In this document: positions 8,402-17,616 of the stretch, piece by piece
Numbering within the stretch: the first letter of the stretch is position 1
Layout: the number at the start of each line of letters is the position of its first letter
Source of the DNA: CAYXZQ01 sp963717515
GTDB lineage: Archaea; Nanobdellota; Nanobdellia; Woesearchaeales; DSVV01
Direction of reading: 5' to 3'
DNA length: 64,000 nucleotides
Assembly: GCA_963717515.1 (NCBI GenBank)
Contig: OY970338.1
Location: forward strand, 806,001 to 870,000
Position numbers and translations under genes: made by a program
Notes under the pieces: model-generated
The model's database searches: none
What the model was told of the DNA's origin: nothing
The model's input: only the letters and a program-made list of their open reading frames with translations

Positions 8402-8971
8402 CTATCTCTCTATCTTCTTGAGCCCCTTCCACCAGCTGTTCGGGCTTGTCCTTGTTATGATATTGAGCATCTCAATAGCAGACCTGGTCCTGAGCAGCTT
8501 CCTAACATTGTCAATCCAGTCCCTGGCATCGCTATGCCCTGTCGCCATGTACTCCTTTGCCTGCAGAGCGCATTCCAGGAGGTCTGCGTCACGCGCGACA
8601 ACCCCTTCCTTAGTGTCCTGGAGCTGGAATCCTGCAAAGACATCCCTGAGCTCCTTGGCAGGGGCTTTGGGCAGCCTTTCCACAGACTCTGAGAATGCCT
8701 TGGTCTCGGCTTTCTTGAAATCAATATATCTGTGGCCGACCTTGTGCAGGTCATTGAGCCTTGCCTCGTGAAGGTCGTTGAAAAGGCAGGCAAGCATGAC
8801 CTTCTTCTCATCAGCACCCTCAAGCCCAGCAAGGACATAGCCGATCGCCGCTGTCCTGAATGAATGCTCTGCAACGCTTTCAGGGTCCTTCACATCGACA
8901 AGCCACCAGCCGCTCCTCTTCACCCGCTTGAGCTGGCCCAGCTCAAAGAAGAAATCGACAGTCTTTCTCAT
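8402..8971 (-). CDS. HD-domain hydrolase, YfbR/HDDC2-like, with altered HD motif
   Basis: This 189-residue protein follows the HDDC2/YfbR family of metal-dependent 5'-nucleotidases: ESVAEHSFR (first His), a helix with the signature pair, ARLNDLHKVGHRYID, and the distal Asp in VARDADLLECA. In this copy the signature His-Asp is Asn-Asp (CLFNDLHEAR), so one metal ligand is changed. Activity may be lost or the substrate altered. It overlaps the translin gene upstream by 4 nt, giving a coupled pair. Confidence 0.78.
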   Translation of the reverse strand: MRKTVDFFFELGQLKRVKRSGWWLVDVKDPESVAEHSFRTAAIGYVLAGLEGADEKKVMLACLFNDLHEARLNDLHKVGHRYIDFKKAETKAFSESVERLPKAPAKELRDVFAGFQLQDTKEGVVARDADLLECALQAKEYMATGHSDARDWIDNVRKLLRTRSAIEMLNIITRTSPNSWWKGLKKIER

Positions 8972-9552
8972 CCGTCCATACCCTTGGTCCTGATATCATA
9001 TATTACGTCCTCTATCTTCTTCAGGTTCCATTTTATCGCGTCAGACTTCTTCCTGAGCTCTCCGTTCCTTAGGTTGAGCTCGAGAAACAGCCCGAATATG
9101 CCGTCAACCACATCCCTTATCAGGTATACTTCGTTGAAATCCTTCCTTATGACTGCTGCCACTGCACGCCTTGAGAGCTCTCCAGTCAGGTCGCATAGCC
9201 CGAGCAGGTAGTCCTCGACCTGAACCTTCAGGGTCGTGCATGAAGGGAGCTTCCTGTCCCTGACAAAGCCCAGGTAGCACCTGGCCTCGACATATTCCTG
9301 TGTCGCGACGCTGTAGGCACCCAGGAAATCAAGCTTAGGGATATCCTTTATCTTATCTTTGATGATTGCGGTCTCCTTCTCGACCTTCTTCAGCAGGCTT
9401 TCGGCCTTTTTGAGCTCATCCCTGTGCACGAGATAGATCGCCTGCTTGGAATCCTTGAGAATGTCGCGGGATTTCTTTATCAGCTCCTCCCTCTGGCTCT
9501 CAAACTCGGTGAGCTCCTTCTTCATGCGCCTGAAATCCTTCCTGTCAATCAT
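8968..9552 (-). CDS. translin-family RNA-binding protein
   Basis: This 194-residue all-helical protein matches archaeal translin (COG2178). The diagnostic C-terminal pattern is present: DYLLGLCDLTGELSRRAV, NEVYLIRDVVDGIF and the closing RKKSDAIKWNLKKIEDVIYD. Translins form octamers that bind and sometimes cleave RNA. It is first in a minus-strand operon with the HD protein, overlapping it by 4 nt (ATGA). Confidence 0.88.
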   Translation of the reverse strand: MIDRKDFRRMKKELTEFESQREELIKKSRDILKDSKQAIYLVHRDELKKAESLLKKVEKETAIIKDKIKDIPKLDFLGAYSVATQEYVEARCYLGFVRDRKLPSCTTLKVQVEDYLLGLCDLTGELSRRAVAAVIRKDFNEVYLIRDVVDGIFGLFLELNLRNGELRKKSDAIKWNLKKIEDVIYDIRTKGMDG

Positions 9553-9621
9553 CTATCCCTCAGAATGATTAATTCTTATTTAAAATTGATGGTTTGGCCA
9601 TCCTTTGTGAAAAATCGAAAC

Positions 9622-9630
9622 TTTTAAATA
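9622..9630 (+). promoter_or_regulatory. TATA-like box of the membrane-protein operon
   Basis: TTTTAAATA lies 25-33 nt before the ATG at 9655. Confidence 0.5.
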
Positions 9631-9654
9631 CCTTCTTTTAAATAAAATAGGATT

Positions 9655-10245
9655 ATGGCAGATGTCAGTGTATTTCGCGATGTCCTTGTATTCTTCAACA
9701 AGCTGGGCGTATATGACGTAATCCTGCCGTTTTTGCTGACATTCTCCATGTTCTTCGCAATACTTGAGCGGACCAAGGTCCTGGGCACTGAAAAGGCAGA
9801 GGGGCCGGCCGGGGGAGAGATGACCACGAGGAAGAACCTCAACGCCATGGTCGCATTCTGCGGAGCGTTCTTCGTCATTGCATCCTCGAAGATGGTAGCA
9901 ATCATCCAGGAGTCGCTTGCGAACGTCGTCCTCATGATACTTGTCAGCATCAGCTTCCTCCTTCTGATCGGCACATTCCATTCAGAGAAAGAAGAGGTCC
10001 TGCTGCAGGGCAGGTGGAAAACCTTCATGATGCTCATAATGTTCATCGCGATAGTCCTGATATTCGCCCACGCCATTCCCACATCCGACGGCGAGCCGTT
10101 CCTCAATTTTGCATACAATTATGTCATCGACCACTATGACAGCACAGCTGTCAGCGCGATAATACTCGCAGTCATCGTCATCGGCCTCATGATGTGGATA
10201 ACAAAGGAACCCTCAAAAAAGCAGGATGACAAAGCAAAAACTTAA
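9655..10245 (+). CDS. membrane protein 1 of a three-paralogue set in the pilus locus
   Basis: This 196-residue protein has five or so membrane helices. It shares a layout with the next two genes: a short amphipathic start (VFFNKLGVYD), then LPFLLTFSMFFAILERTKVLG, a conserved polar stretch with Asn, more helices, and a short basic tail (WITKEPSKKQDDKAKT). I know no characterised member. The position in front of an archaeal secretion ATPase and a TadC/FlaJ-like platform suggests a membrane part of that machine; this is inference. Confidence 0.75.
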   Translation: MADVSVFRDVLVFFNKLGVYDVILPFLLTFSMFFAILERTKVLGTEKAEGPAGGEMTTRKNLNAMVAFCGAFFVIASSKMVAIIQESLANVVLMILVSISFLLLIGTFHSEKEEVLLQGRWKTFMMLIMFIAIVLIFAHAIPTSDGEPFLNFAYNYVIDHYDSTAVSAIILAVIVIGLMMWITKEPSKKQDDKAKT

Positions 10246-10284
10246 TATATAACCTTGTCCATGGAAAGTTAAAAGGAGGTATCC

Positions 10285-10323
10285 ATGACATATCAAATGG
10301 AGGAAAAAAATGGAATTCGTTGA
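10285..10323 (+). CDS. 12-codon upstream ORF overlapping the next start codon
   Basis: A strong ribosome site (AAAGGAGGT) stands 4 nt before an ATG that opens a 12-codon frame (MTYQMEEKNGIR). This frame ends 11 nt inside the following gene, in the +1 frame. Such an overlap could couple translation of the membrane protein at 10310 to the leader. It may equally be a chance ATG next to a Shine-Dalgarno serving 10310. Confidence 0.3.
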   Translation: MTYQMEEKNGIR

Positions 10324-10888
10324 ATTTTTCCAGAGGCTTGAGGATCTTGGCATGACAGATGCGCTCCTGCCTTTCCTGCTGATTTTCACAATACTCTTCG
10401 CCGTGCTCCAGAAATCAAACATACTAGGAGAGGGCAAGAGGAACTTCAATGTAATAGTATCCACTGTCATCAGCCTGATGGTGGTGATACCTCACGTGAC
10501 CGGAAGCTATCCTGCAAACAGGGACGTAATCGATATCATGAACAGTGCCCTTCCGCAGATTTCCATTGTTGTTGTAGCCATCCTGATGGCGCTCCTGCTC
10601 ATAGGGATTCTCGGTGGCGAGTCAAAATGGATGGGCGGCAGCCTGTCCGGGGTTATCGCCCTTCTCGCATTTGTGATTGTAGCCTATGTCTTCGGTGCAG
10701 AGGCAGGATGGTGGGCAAACTATCCAAGCCAATGGAGATGGTGGGGCAGCGATACATCCTCAGTCGTGCTCATTATACTGGTTTTTGCGATAGTGATCTG
10801 GTACATCACCAGGGAACCGAGCAAGGCTGACCAGGCCGGCGCATTCTCAAACGCCTTCAGCAAGCTCGGGGACATGTTCAAGAAATAG
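10310..10888 (+). CDS. membrane protein 2 of the three-paralogue set
   Basis: This 192-residue multi-pass membrane protein begins MEFVEFFQRLEDLGMTDALL and continues with the same LPFLLIFTILFAVLQKSNILGE block seen in its neighbour. It has four to five hydrophobic helices, a Trp-rich outer loop (WWANYPSQWRWWG) and a basic tail (YITREPSKADQ) like that of paralogue 1. AGGA lies 6 nt before the ATG. The gene stops 3 nt before paralogue 3, so they form one operon. Confidence 0.75.
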   Translation: MEFVEFFQRLEDLGMTDALLPFLLIFTILFAVLQKSNILGEGKRNFNVIVSTVISLMVVIPHVTGSYPANRDVIDIMNSALPQISIVVVAILMALLLIGILGGESKWMGGSLSGVIALLAFVIVAYVFGAEAGWWANYPSQWRWWGSDTSSVVLIILVFAIVIWYITREPSKADQAGAFSNAFSKLGDMFKK

Positions 10889-10891
10889 AAG

Positions 10892-11497
10892 ATGGCCACA
10901 CCGACCATAAGCATAGCACTGCTGGAATATTTTGCACCTGTCTTCCTTCTTATATTTGTCTTCACCATCATATATGCACTCTTCCAGTGGGCAAAGATCC
11001 TGGGAGACAACAAGATCCTGCATGCAATCATCGCATTCATAGCCGCCTTGTTCGTTGCTATATACTCAAAAGGCGCAAGCGCGATGGTCCGCTTCATGAT
11101 CCCATGGTTCACCATGCTTGCCATATTCATGGTGCTTGCGATAATGCTCTACAAGATATTCGGGGCTACTGACGATGACATTCGCTCTGTCATCAGGAAC
11201 AGGTCAGACATCCAGTGGACCCTGTTCATCATTATCGTGATAATCATCCTAGGGGCTCTGTCCCAGTCGTACGGCCAGTCGCAGCTTGCCATAACAAATG
11301 ACAATGTCACTGGGCAGACCGGCAATGTAGGTGTGATAAATGCAGGCAATCCCGGCACTTCAGGCACGGGATCAGGCAGCTTCAACAACAATCTAGGCGC
11401 AACTTTCTACAACCCGAGAGTCCTCGGCATGCTGTTCATCCTGATAATAAGCGCCCTATCGATAGGCATGCTTACAAGCACAGTGAAAAAATCATAG
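10892..11497 (+). CDS. membrane protein 3 of the three-paralogue set
   Basis: This 201-residue membrane protein has the shared opening (LLEYFAPVFLLIFVFTIIYALFQ, then AKILGDNKILHAIIAF). Unlike the other two it carries a low-complexity Gly/Asn/Ser-rich extracellular loop of about 55 residues (roughly 128-180) between its last two helices, which looks like an exposed linker. It ends in a short Lys/Ser tail. It converges with the coiled-coil gene at 11512. Confidence 0.75.
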   Translation: MATPTISIALLEYFAPVFLLIFVFTIIYALFQWAKILGDNKILHAIIAFIAALFVAIYSKGASAMVRFMIPWFTMLAIFMVLAIMLYKIFGATDDDIRSVIRNRSDIQWTLFIIIVIIILGALSQSYGQSQLAITNDNVTGQTGNVGVINAGNPGTSGTGSGSFNNNLGATFYNPRVLGMLFILIISALSIGMLTSTVKKS

Positions 11498-11511
11498 AAT
11501 TCATCAGCACA

Positions 11512-12231
11512 TTACTTCTTGCCTTTCAGGTCCCTTGTGATCTTGTCAAGGGTGTGGACATTCTCTGTAAGCGTCGGCAGCACCTTCTGGAATACCTGCT
11601 CCATCGCCTTTATCTCTGATCCGATATTGACCAGGTTCTGGTCATACTCCCCCACTTTTCCGAGGACTCCTTTCGTCAGATTATCAAAATCCTGCTTCAT
11701 GTCAATTATGCTCTGCTCGATCTTCATCATCTTGGACTCTGTCCTGTCCTTCCAGTCTATAATCTTGTTTATGCTCTTGACTATCTCATTCCATTTCTCA
11801 TCGATTATCGCCTCGGCAATCTCTTCTATCCTCTCGAGAGAACCTGAATCAAGCTGGGTATCCATCGGAGGTATGCCGCCGAGGGCAGGACTGTTGCCCA
11901 TGGGCGGAGCAGCAGGAATACGGCCTACAGGCTCCATGCCGATAGACGGAGAAAAATCAGATGGGACCTGCATAGGATTCTGGAGCTCGTCAGGGTTGAA
12001 ATCATTTGATCTTACAGGGACAGCCTCAACACCCCCTTTGATGTCGGCCTGGTTCAGGGCATCAAACACAAGATTAGGGTCATAGCCCTGGTTCTGGAGG
12101 TTCTGGATTACCTGATTATTGGAAAGGCCCTGAGCGCGCATCTGCAGCACCTTGTCGACTGGTGGTGTCGAAGGGGGCTGGGGCGGAGCCTTTGGCTTGC
12201 TATCATCATTTCCAGTGCCGAAAAATCCCAT
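11512..12231 (-). CDS. Pro-rich plus coiled-coil protein of the pilus locus
   Basis: This 239-residue protein has four visible parts: a Pro-rich N terminus (KAPPQPPSTPP), a small helical segment that resembles a UBA-like or AsnC-tail fold (KVLQMRAQGLSNNQVIQNLQ, about 27-60), a Pro/Gly/Met-rich linker, and a long coiled coil (about 130-235). The pattern recalls archaellum accessory proteins FlaC/D/E, which form a ring around the motor ATPase. No sequence signature proves that. A TATA-like AT-rich stretch lies just upstream. Confidence 0.65.
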   Translation of the reverse strand: MGFFGTGNDDSKPKAPPQPPSTPPVDKVLQMRAQGLSNNQVIQNLQNQGYDPNLVFDALNQADIKGGVEAVPVRSNDFNPDELQNPMQVPSDFSPSIGMEPVGRIPAAPPMGNSPALGGIPPMDTQLDSGSLERIEEIAEAIIDEKWNEIVKSINKIIDWKDRTESKMMKIEQSIIDMKQDFDNLTKGVLGKVGEYDQNLVNIGSEIKAMEQVFQKVLPTLTENVHTLDKITRDLKGKK

Positions 12232-12320
12232 CTTGAACTATCCTCTTTTTATTCCTATATTCGATAATTATAATATAAAACTTTCGATTTAAAGCCATGA
12301 CAGGCAAGATGTGAAATCAA

Positions 12321-12716
12321 CTATCTCTTCTTCACCCTGCTGTCAACATATTTTTCCATCTCAGAATGGCTCACGAAATTCAAAGGCTCCCAAAGCTGGA
12401 TATACTTCTGGAGCACCTTCACCTCCTCCTTGTTCACCGTGTCCTTGAGCTCCTTGATCATCATTCTCATGTCTTCCTTCATCTGTCGCAGGGTCTCCTT
12501 GAGCTCTGAGATGTCCATGTTCATCGCCTTTATCTCAGTCATGAGATTCCGGTTCATTGTCAGCATGTTCTGCTCGCCCACCTGGATGTTCTTCCTGATG
12601 CTTGAATATCTCTCCTCTATGACCCTGACCCTTCGCATCAGGTCCTTCACGACATCTGATAAATCCCCCATCCCAGGCTGCTGGGCTGCCCGATTGTTCA
12701 CGTTAATCCGTTCCAC
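12321..12716 (-). CDS. coiled-coil protein with FlaC/D-like C terminus
   Basis: This 131-residue protein is mostly coiled coil (about 15-105, heptads such as ELKETLRQMKEDMRMMIKEL) and ends WEPLNFVSHSEMEKYVDSR. That short aromatic C-terminal element resembles the FlaD/E domain tail of archaellum accessory proteins, which is weak evidence for a role beside the secretion ATPase at 13101. It is transcribed divergently from the ribbon-helix-helix gene and pilus operon. Confidence 0.6.
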   Translation of the reverse strand: MERINVNNRAAQQPGMGDLSDVVKDLMRRVRVIEERYSSIRKNIQVGEQNMLTMNRNLMTEIKAMNMDISELKETLRQMKEDMRMMIKELKDTVNKEEVKVLQKYIQLWEPLNFVSHSEMEKYVDSRVKKR

Positions 12717-12919
12717 CCCTTAATATTATCCATATTAAATGCCCCCTTCATTATTAAATGTTGTGTTAGCATACGGGAGTGGTGCCAATATAAACTATCC
12801 ACTCCATGATCATTGGAAACATTTAAATACAAATTATATTATAAAATATATTGAATCTGATTAAAAATAGTTTATATTATAAAATATATAATATAATATG
12901 TTTTGAAAAGAGCGACAGG
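12717..12919. promoter_or_regulatory. divergent AT-rich promoter region with inverted repeat
   Basis: This spacer separates the minus-strand coiled-coil gene from the plus-strand regulator and secretion operon. It holds a 7-bp inverted repeat GGAGTGG (12776-12782) / CCACTCC (12799-12805), and two copies of TATATTATAAAATATA (near 12835 and 12871) that could be TATA boxes and operators for the adjacent ribbon-helix-helix protein. Confidence 0.45.
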
Positions 12920-13060
12920 ATGAAAAAACCTATCAGTGCAACTATCGACACAGGGCTCATCAAGTGGATAGAGTCAGAGCTCAAGGACGGGCTGAGATAC
13001 AGGAACAAGTCGCACCTGATAGAGATTGCGCTCTACACGCTCAAAGAGAAGAAGAAATAA
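12920..13060 (+). CDS. ribbon-helix-helix DNA-binding protein
   Basis: From the ATG at 12920 the 46-residue protein reads MKKPISATIDTGLIKWIESE, then RYRNKSHLIEIALYTLKEK. This is a beta strand followed by two helices with the NKSHLIE turn typical of CopG/MetJ-type regulators. The frame is open further upstream but that part is AT-rich promoter DNA. Its stop is 40 nt before the secretion ATPase gene, so it may regulate that operon. Confidence 0.6.
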   Translation: MKKPISATIDTGLIKWIESELKDGLRYRNKSHLIEIALYTLKEKKK

Positions 13061-13100
13061 CAGGATATAGCGACTACCTGAAAGCAAAAAAGAGGGAAAC

Positions 13101-15407
13101 ATGGCACTGTTCGACCGGAACAAGAAGGTCTGCGGATTTGACATACTCCATGAAGGGGAGGAGGCAGTACTCTACATATACTGCGACGACTGCAACTATT
13201 CGCCTTCTATAGAGGATAATCCGCTCTGCATGGCAAGGACCATCGAGAAGATAATCCAGGCAGGCAGGGTCACCAAGATAATCTTCTCCCAGAAGCGGGA
13301 CTATGAGTACGACAATGCCCAGACCCAGATGCTCGTAGAGATTGGTGAAGTGTTCAAGACCCTGACTAGGCAGAAGAACCTATTCTCTTACCAGGCTCTC
13401 AACGTGATACCCGGATGCGTCAAGTGCATCCCGGGAAGGTATTCCGAGATACAGAACGACATCTTCAGGCTCATCAAGACAGACCCTGTCGGTGCCTATG
13501 TGACGACGAGGAGGCTCCTCAGAAGGGAAAGGATAAACTACGACAAGTCCATAGATGAGCAGTGCACAAAGTGCATCGGAAGATACATCGCGATCCTGGA
13601 ATACATAATCAAGCTCCTTGAGGCCACCAGGCTGATATCCCTTGTCAAGAACGAGCTCTCCGGCTACAAGATAGGAGACAGGGAGATATACAGGAGCATA
13701 TTCAGCCCGATGATAAAGCCTGACTTCATGTTCACGAAGCTCATGGCAAACTATCCCCAGAACGGGGAAGTCATCGACAACTACACTGTCGGAGGAGATA
13801 CGGAAGTCACGGTATTCAAGTTCCCTGACTCTGTCCAGCTGCTGTATCACATAGTTCCGCCTGAGTTCAAGCTTTCTGAGGAGAAATATGAGATACTGGA
13901 CATCGCGCGCAAAGTGATGGCTGAGCACAAGCCCAAGGAGGAAGAATTCACTGACCCTGAGCGAATGAGGCAGGTATTCTACAATGTGGGCCATGACCTG
14001 ATAGAGGACGTTGCAGGGTCCAAGAACATCGCCCTGACATCCAGGGAGATTGACAGGTTGACGACGATACTTGTCAGGTATACTGTCGGGTTCGGCCTGA
14101 TAGAGGTCCTCCTCATGGATGACAAGATCCAGGACATATCACTAAACAGCCCTATGGGGCAGACTCCCATATTCCTGGTCCATGCTGATTATAATGACTG
14201 CGTCACAAACATAATACCTACCAAGGGAGAGGCTGAATCATGGGCATCAAAGCTGAGGATGATATCAGGCAGGCCCCTTGACGAGGCTGACCCTATACTT
14301 GACACAGAGCTTGAGCTGCCCGGGGTCAACACAAGGGTCGCAGTCGTCTCAAAGCCGCTCAACCCGACTGGCCTCGCCTACTCATTCAGGAGGCACAGGG
14401 ACAAGCCCTGGACACTGCCACTGTTCATCAAGGCGAAGATGCTCACGCCTGTGGCAGCAGGGCTTCTCAGCTTCCTTGTCGACGGGACAAGGACAATGCT
14501 CATAGCAGGGACAAGGAGTGCAGGAAAGAGCAGCCTCCTATCGAGCCTGATGGTGGAGGTCATGAGGAAGTACCGGATGATAACAATTGAGGACACTCTT
14601 GAGCTTCCGACAGGCTCCCTCAGGAAACTGGGGTACAATATCCAGTCCCTGAAAGTTGCAGGAGCCCTCTCAAAGGATTCATCAGAGGTCAGCGCGACTG
14701 ACGGGATCAGGACGACGCTCAGGCTCGGCGACTCTGCATTGATAATCGGCGAGGTCAGGAGCAAGGAGGCAATAGCGCTATATGAGGCGATGAGGGTCGG
14801 TGCAGCTGCAAATGTCGTCGCAGGGACCATCCACGGTGAAAGCCCCTACGGCATATTCGACAGGGTTGTCAACGACATAGGCGTGCCAAAGACATCATTC
14901 AAGGCGACAGACATAATAGTCGTCGCAAACCCTGTAAAGTCTGCTGACGGCCTGCACAGGTTCAGGAGGATAACCCAGATAACCGAGGTCAGGAAGCACT
15001 GGGAGAACGACCCCCTTGCTGAAGGCGGGTTTGTCGATCTCATGAAATACGATGCTATCAAGGATCAGCTGGAGGTCACTGACGAGATAATAACAGGGAA
15101 TTCTGACGTCCTGAAGACCATCGCAAGCAACATCAAGGAATTCGCCGGCAACTGGGATGCTGTATGGGACAATGTGATGCTGAGGGCAAAGACCAAGGAG
15201 ACCCTTGTGGAAACCTCTATCAAGACAAAGGATGCCGGCATGCTTGAGGCTGATTTCGTGATAAAGGCAAACGACATCTTCCACATAATAAGCGACAGGG
15301 TCAAGGACGAGCATGGATTCATGGATTCCAAGAAGATATTCGTCGAATGGGATGAATGGCTGAAGAAAGAAGTGAAAAAAAGGCAGATAGAGAACAAAAA
15401 TGGATGA
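13101..15407 (+). CDS. type II/IV secretion (pilus/archaellum-type) ATPase
   Basis: This 768-residue hexameric ATPase of the TadA/CpaF/FlaI/GspE superfamily powers pilus or secretion assembly at the membrane. Landmarks are a Walker A in AGTRSAGKSSLL near residue 470, an Asp-box ITIEDTLELPTG, Walker B/His-box LIIGEVRSKEAIALYEAM and TIHGES. The N-terminal 200 residues are specific and contain Cys pairs (CDDCN; GCVKC; CTKC) that could bind zinc. The 8-nt overlap with the downstream platform gene shows coupling. Confidence 0.9.
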   Translation: MALFDRNKKVCGFDILHEGEEAVLYIYCDDCNYSPSIEDNPLCMARTIEKIIQAGRVTKIIFSQKRDYEYDNAQTQMLVEIGEVFKTLTRQKNLFSYQALNVIPGCVKCIPGRYSEIQNDIFRLIKTDPVGAYVTTRRLLRRERINYDKSIDEQCTKCIGRYIAILEYIIKLLEATRLISLVKNELSGYKIGDREIYRSIFSPMIKPDFMFTKLMANYPQNGEVIDNYTVGGDTEVTVFKFPDSVQLLYHIVPPEFKLSEEKYEILDIARKVMAEHKPKEEEFTDPERMRQVFYNVGHDLIEDVAGSKNIALTSREIDRLTTILVRYTVGFGLIEVLLMDDKIQDISLNSPMGQTPIFLVHADYNDCVTNIIPTKGEAESWASKLRMISGRPLDEADPILDTELELPGVNTRVAVVSKPLNPTGLAYSFRRHRDKPWTLPLFIKAKMLTPVAAGLLSFLVDGTRTMLIAGTRSAGKSSLLSSLMVEVMRKYRMITIEDTLELPTGSLRKLGYNIQSLKVAGALSKDSSEVSATDGIRTTLRLGDSALIIGEVRSKEAIALYEAMRVGAAANVVAGTIHGESPYGIFDRVVNDIGVPKTSFKATDIIVVANPVKSADGLHRFRRITQITEVRKHWENDPLAEGGFVDLMKYDAIKDQLEVTDEIITGNSDVLKTIASNIKEFAGNWDAVWDNVMLRAKTKETLVETSIKTKDAGMLEADFVIKANDIFHIISDRVKDEHGFMDSKKIFVEWDEWLKKEVKKRQIENKNG

Positions 15408-17616
15408 CAAGGATATTCAAGGCATCATGCAGAAATACAGGAGGCGCCTGAACGAGGAGCTGGACGGCACTGCCGGCGGGGGCCAGGTCGGGAGTGTTGA
15501 TGAAGAGTCTTCCAACATCAATTCCATTGAATATGAAAAATTCAAGAAAGAGGTAATGCCGGCTCATTTCAGCCTCTATGAGAAGATGTGCAACCTATCA
15601 GGAAAGCTGCTGAAGATATCCCCTGACAGCAAGAAGGCAGCGATTCTCCAGGAGTCTATAAACACAGCCCATCTCAATGCAACACCTGCAGGTACCACGA
15701 GCCTTTCGATCCTGGCCCCATTGGCATTCATACTAGTCGGGCTTTTGCTAAGCGTGATGGTCCCAGCGCTCTATGGCAACGGCCCGTCCATGTTCTTCAT
15801 CATCTTCTTCCTGCTTGCGGGCCTCGGCATAATGGTCCCGTTCCAGAGGCTGCCTGAATTCCTGGCGAACAGCTGGCGGCTGAGGGCATCGAACCAGATG
15901 GTCATATCTGTCTTTTACATCGTCACCTACATGAGGCACACATCCAACTTAGAGCTCGCGATAGAGTTCGCCTGCAACCACCTTTCAGGGCCTCTCTCCC
16001 TTGACCTCAGGAAGGTGCTATGGGACATTGAGACAGAGAAGTACAGCTCGCTCAAGGAATCCCTTGACGCGTATCTTGAGACCTGGAGAAAATGGAACCT
16101 TGAGTACATTGAGGCGATGCATCTGCTTGAGTCAAGCCTCATGGAGGGCTCTGAATCCAGGAGGCAGGAGCTCCTTGACAAGTCCCTTGATGTCATCCTT
16201 GAGGAGACCTATGAGAAGATGATGCACTATGCCCAGAATCTCAAGAGCCCGATAACTACACTGCACATGCTCGGCGTCATACTTCCCATACTCGGTCTTG
16301 TGATACTTCCCCTGGCTGTGAATTTCCTGCTTGATGCACAGGGCAACCCCATAGTCAAATGGTATCACATTGCGCTTCTATACAACATCGTCCTGCCTAT
16401 CGGCGTCTATTACATGGGCAGGACCATCCTTGCCCAAAGGCCGACAGGCTACGGGGATACTGACATATCAGAGGATATCCCAGAACTGTCCAAGTACAAG
16501 AAGATAATAATAAGGCTCGGGCAGAAAGAAATCCTGATTAGCCCTCTCTATCTCTGCGTGATATTAGGCATTCTCATGCTGCTACTTTCTTTGGTCCCGA
16601 TAATGCTGCACGTATCCGGATTCAACAATCTCGGTTTCGGCCAGGAGAACACAGCAACAGACTGCGGAAGGGACTATTGCTTTGTAACCTACAAGACTGA
16701 TGATTATGGAATCAAGACAGGGCCTTTTGACCTTGCATCTTCAATCATCAGCATACTGTTCCCTCTGTCTTTTGCATTCTCTGTCGGGCTGTACTACAGG
16801 ATGAAATCCAAGAACCTGATAAAGATACGCGAAGAGGTCAAGAGCCTTGAAGATGAGTTCGCATCAGCATTGTTCCAGCTGGGAAACAGGCTCGGCGACG
16901 GCCTCCCCGCTGAGGTCGCCTTCGAGAGCACATCGAGGATAATGCAGGACACAGCAGCAGGCAGGTTCTTCAGGCTGGTGAGCGCAAACATCCAGAAGCT
17001 GGGCATGAGCGTCGCATCAGCTATCTTTGACCCGAAAGTCGGTGCTATCACATCATTTCCCTCCAGGATAATCGAGAGCAGCATGAAAGTGCTCATCCAG
17101 GCTATCAGGAAAGGGCCGAAAATCGCTGCCGAGGCTCTAATAAACATCTCCAGGTACATCAAGGAGATGCACAGGGTCACTGAAAGGCTCAAAGACCTCC
17201 TTGCAGACGTCATCGTCTCGATGAAATCCCAGATATCCATGATCACGCCGATAATTGCAGGCATAGTCGTCGGTCTGACATCCATGATAACGAACATCCT
17301 CGGAAAGATTGGCCCGGTCCTCCAGCAAAGGGGGACTGACGACCCGTCGATTGCAGACCAGATACCCCAGCTTTTCGGAAACGGCATACCTACTTATTAT
17401 TTCCAGATCATAATAGGGCTGTACGTTGTCCAGATAATATACATACTCACAGTCCTATCAAACGGAATCGAGAACGGCTCAGACAAGCTCAATGAGGATT
17501 ACCTTATCGGGAGGAACCTGATAAGAAGCAGCCTCATCTACAGCTTCATATCGATAATCATCATGATAGTATTCAAAATCATCGGTGACATGGTGCTCCA
17601 GGGCCTGGTCACCTAG
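15400..17616 (+). CDS. TadC/FlaJ-like type II secretion membrane platform
   Basis: This 738-residue protein has two T2SF-type modules. Each is a cytoplasmic helical domain (LELAIEFACNHLSGPLS near 185-200; EFASALFQLGNRLGDGLP near 485-500) followed by membrane helices. Hydrophobic segments lie at about 108-145, 280-345, 385-405, 450-470 and 610-730. It is the membrane partner of the ATPase, as FlaJ is of FlaI. Its gene overlaps the ATPase gene by 8 nt and converges on a shared CTAG with the broken gene on the other strand. Confidence 0.88.
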   Translation: MDDKDIQGIMQKYRRRLNEELDGTAGGGQVGSVDEESSNINSIEYEKFKKEVMPAHFSLYEKMCNLSGKLLKISPDSKKAAILQESINTAHLNATPAGTTSLSILAPLAFILVGLLLSVMVPALYGNGPSMFFIIFFLLAGLGIMVPFQRLPEFLANSWRLRASNQMVISVFYIVTYMRHTSNLELAIEFACNHLSGPLSLDLRKVLWDIETEKYSSLKESLDAYLETWRKWNLEYIEAMHLLESSLMEGSESRRQELLDKSLDVILEETYEKMMHYAQNLKSPITTLHMLGVILPILGLVILPLAVNFLLDAQGNPIVKWYHIALLYNIVLPIGVYYMGRTILAQRPTGYGDTDISEDIPELSKYKKIIIRLGQKEILISPLYLCVILGILMLLLSLVPIMLHVSGFNNLGFGQENTATDCGRDYCFVTYKTDDYGIKTGPFDLASSIISILFPLSFAFSVGLYYRMKSKNLIKIREEVKSLEDEFASALFQLGNRLGDGLPAEVAFESTSRIMQDTAAGRFFRLVSANIQKLGMSVASAIFDPKVGAITSFPSRIIESSMKVLIQAIRKGPKIAAEALINISRYIKEMHRVTERLKDLLADVIVSMKSQISMITPIIAGIVVGLTSMITNILGKIGPVLQQRGTDDPSIADQIPQLFGNGIPTYYFQIIIGLYVVQIIYILTVLSNGIENGSDKLNEDYLIGRNLIRSSLIYSFISIIIMIVFKIIGDMVLQGLVT

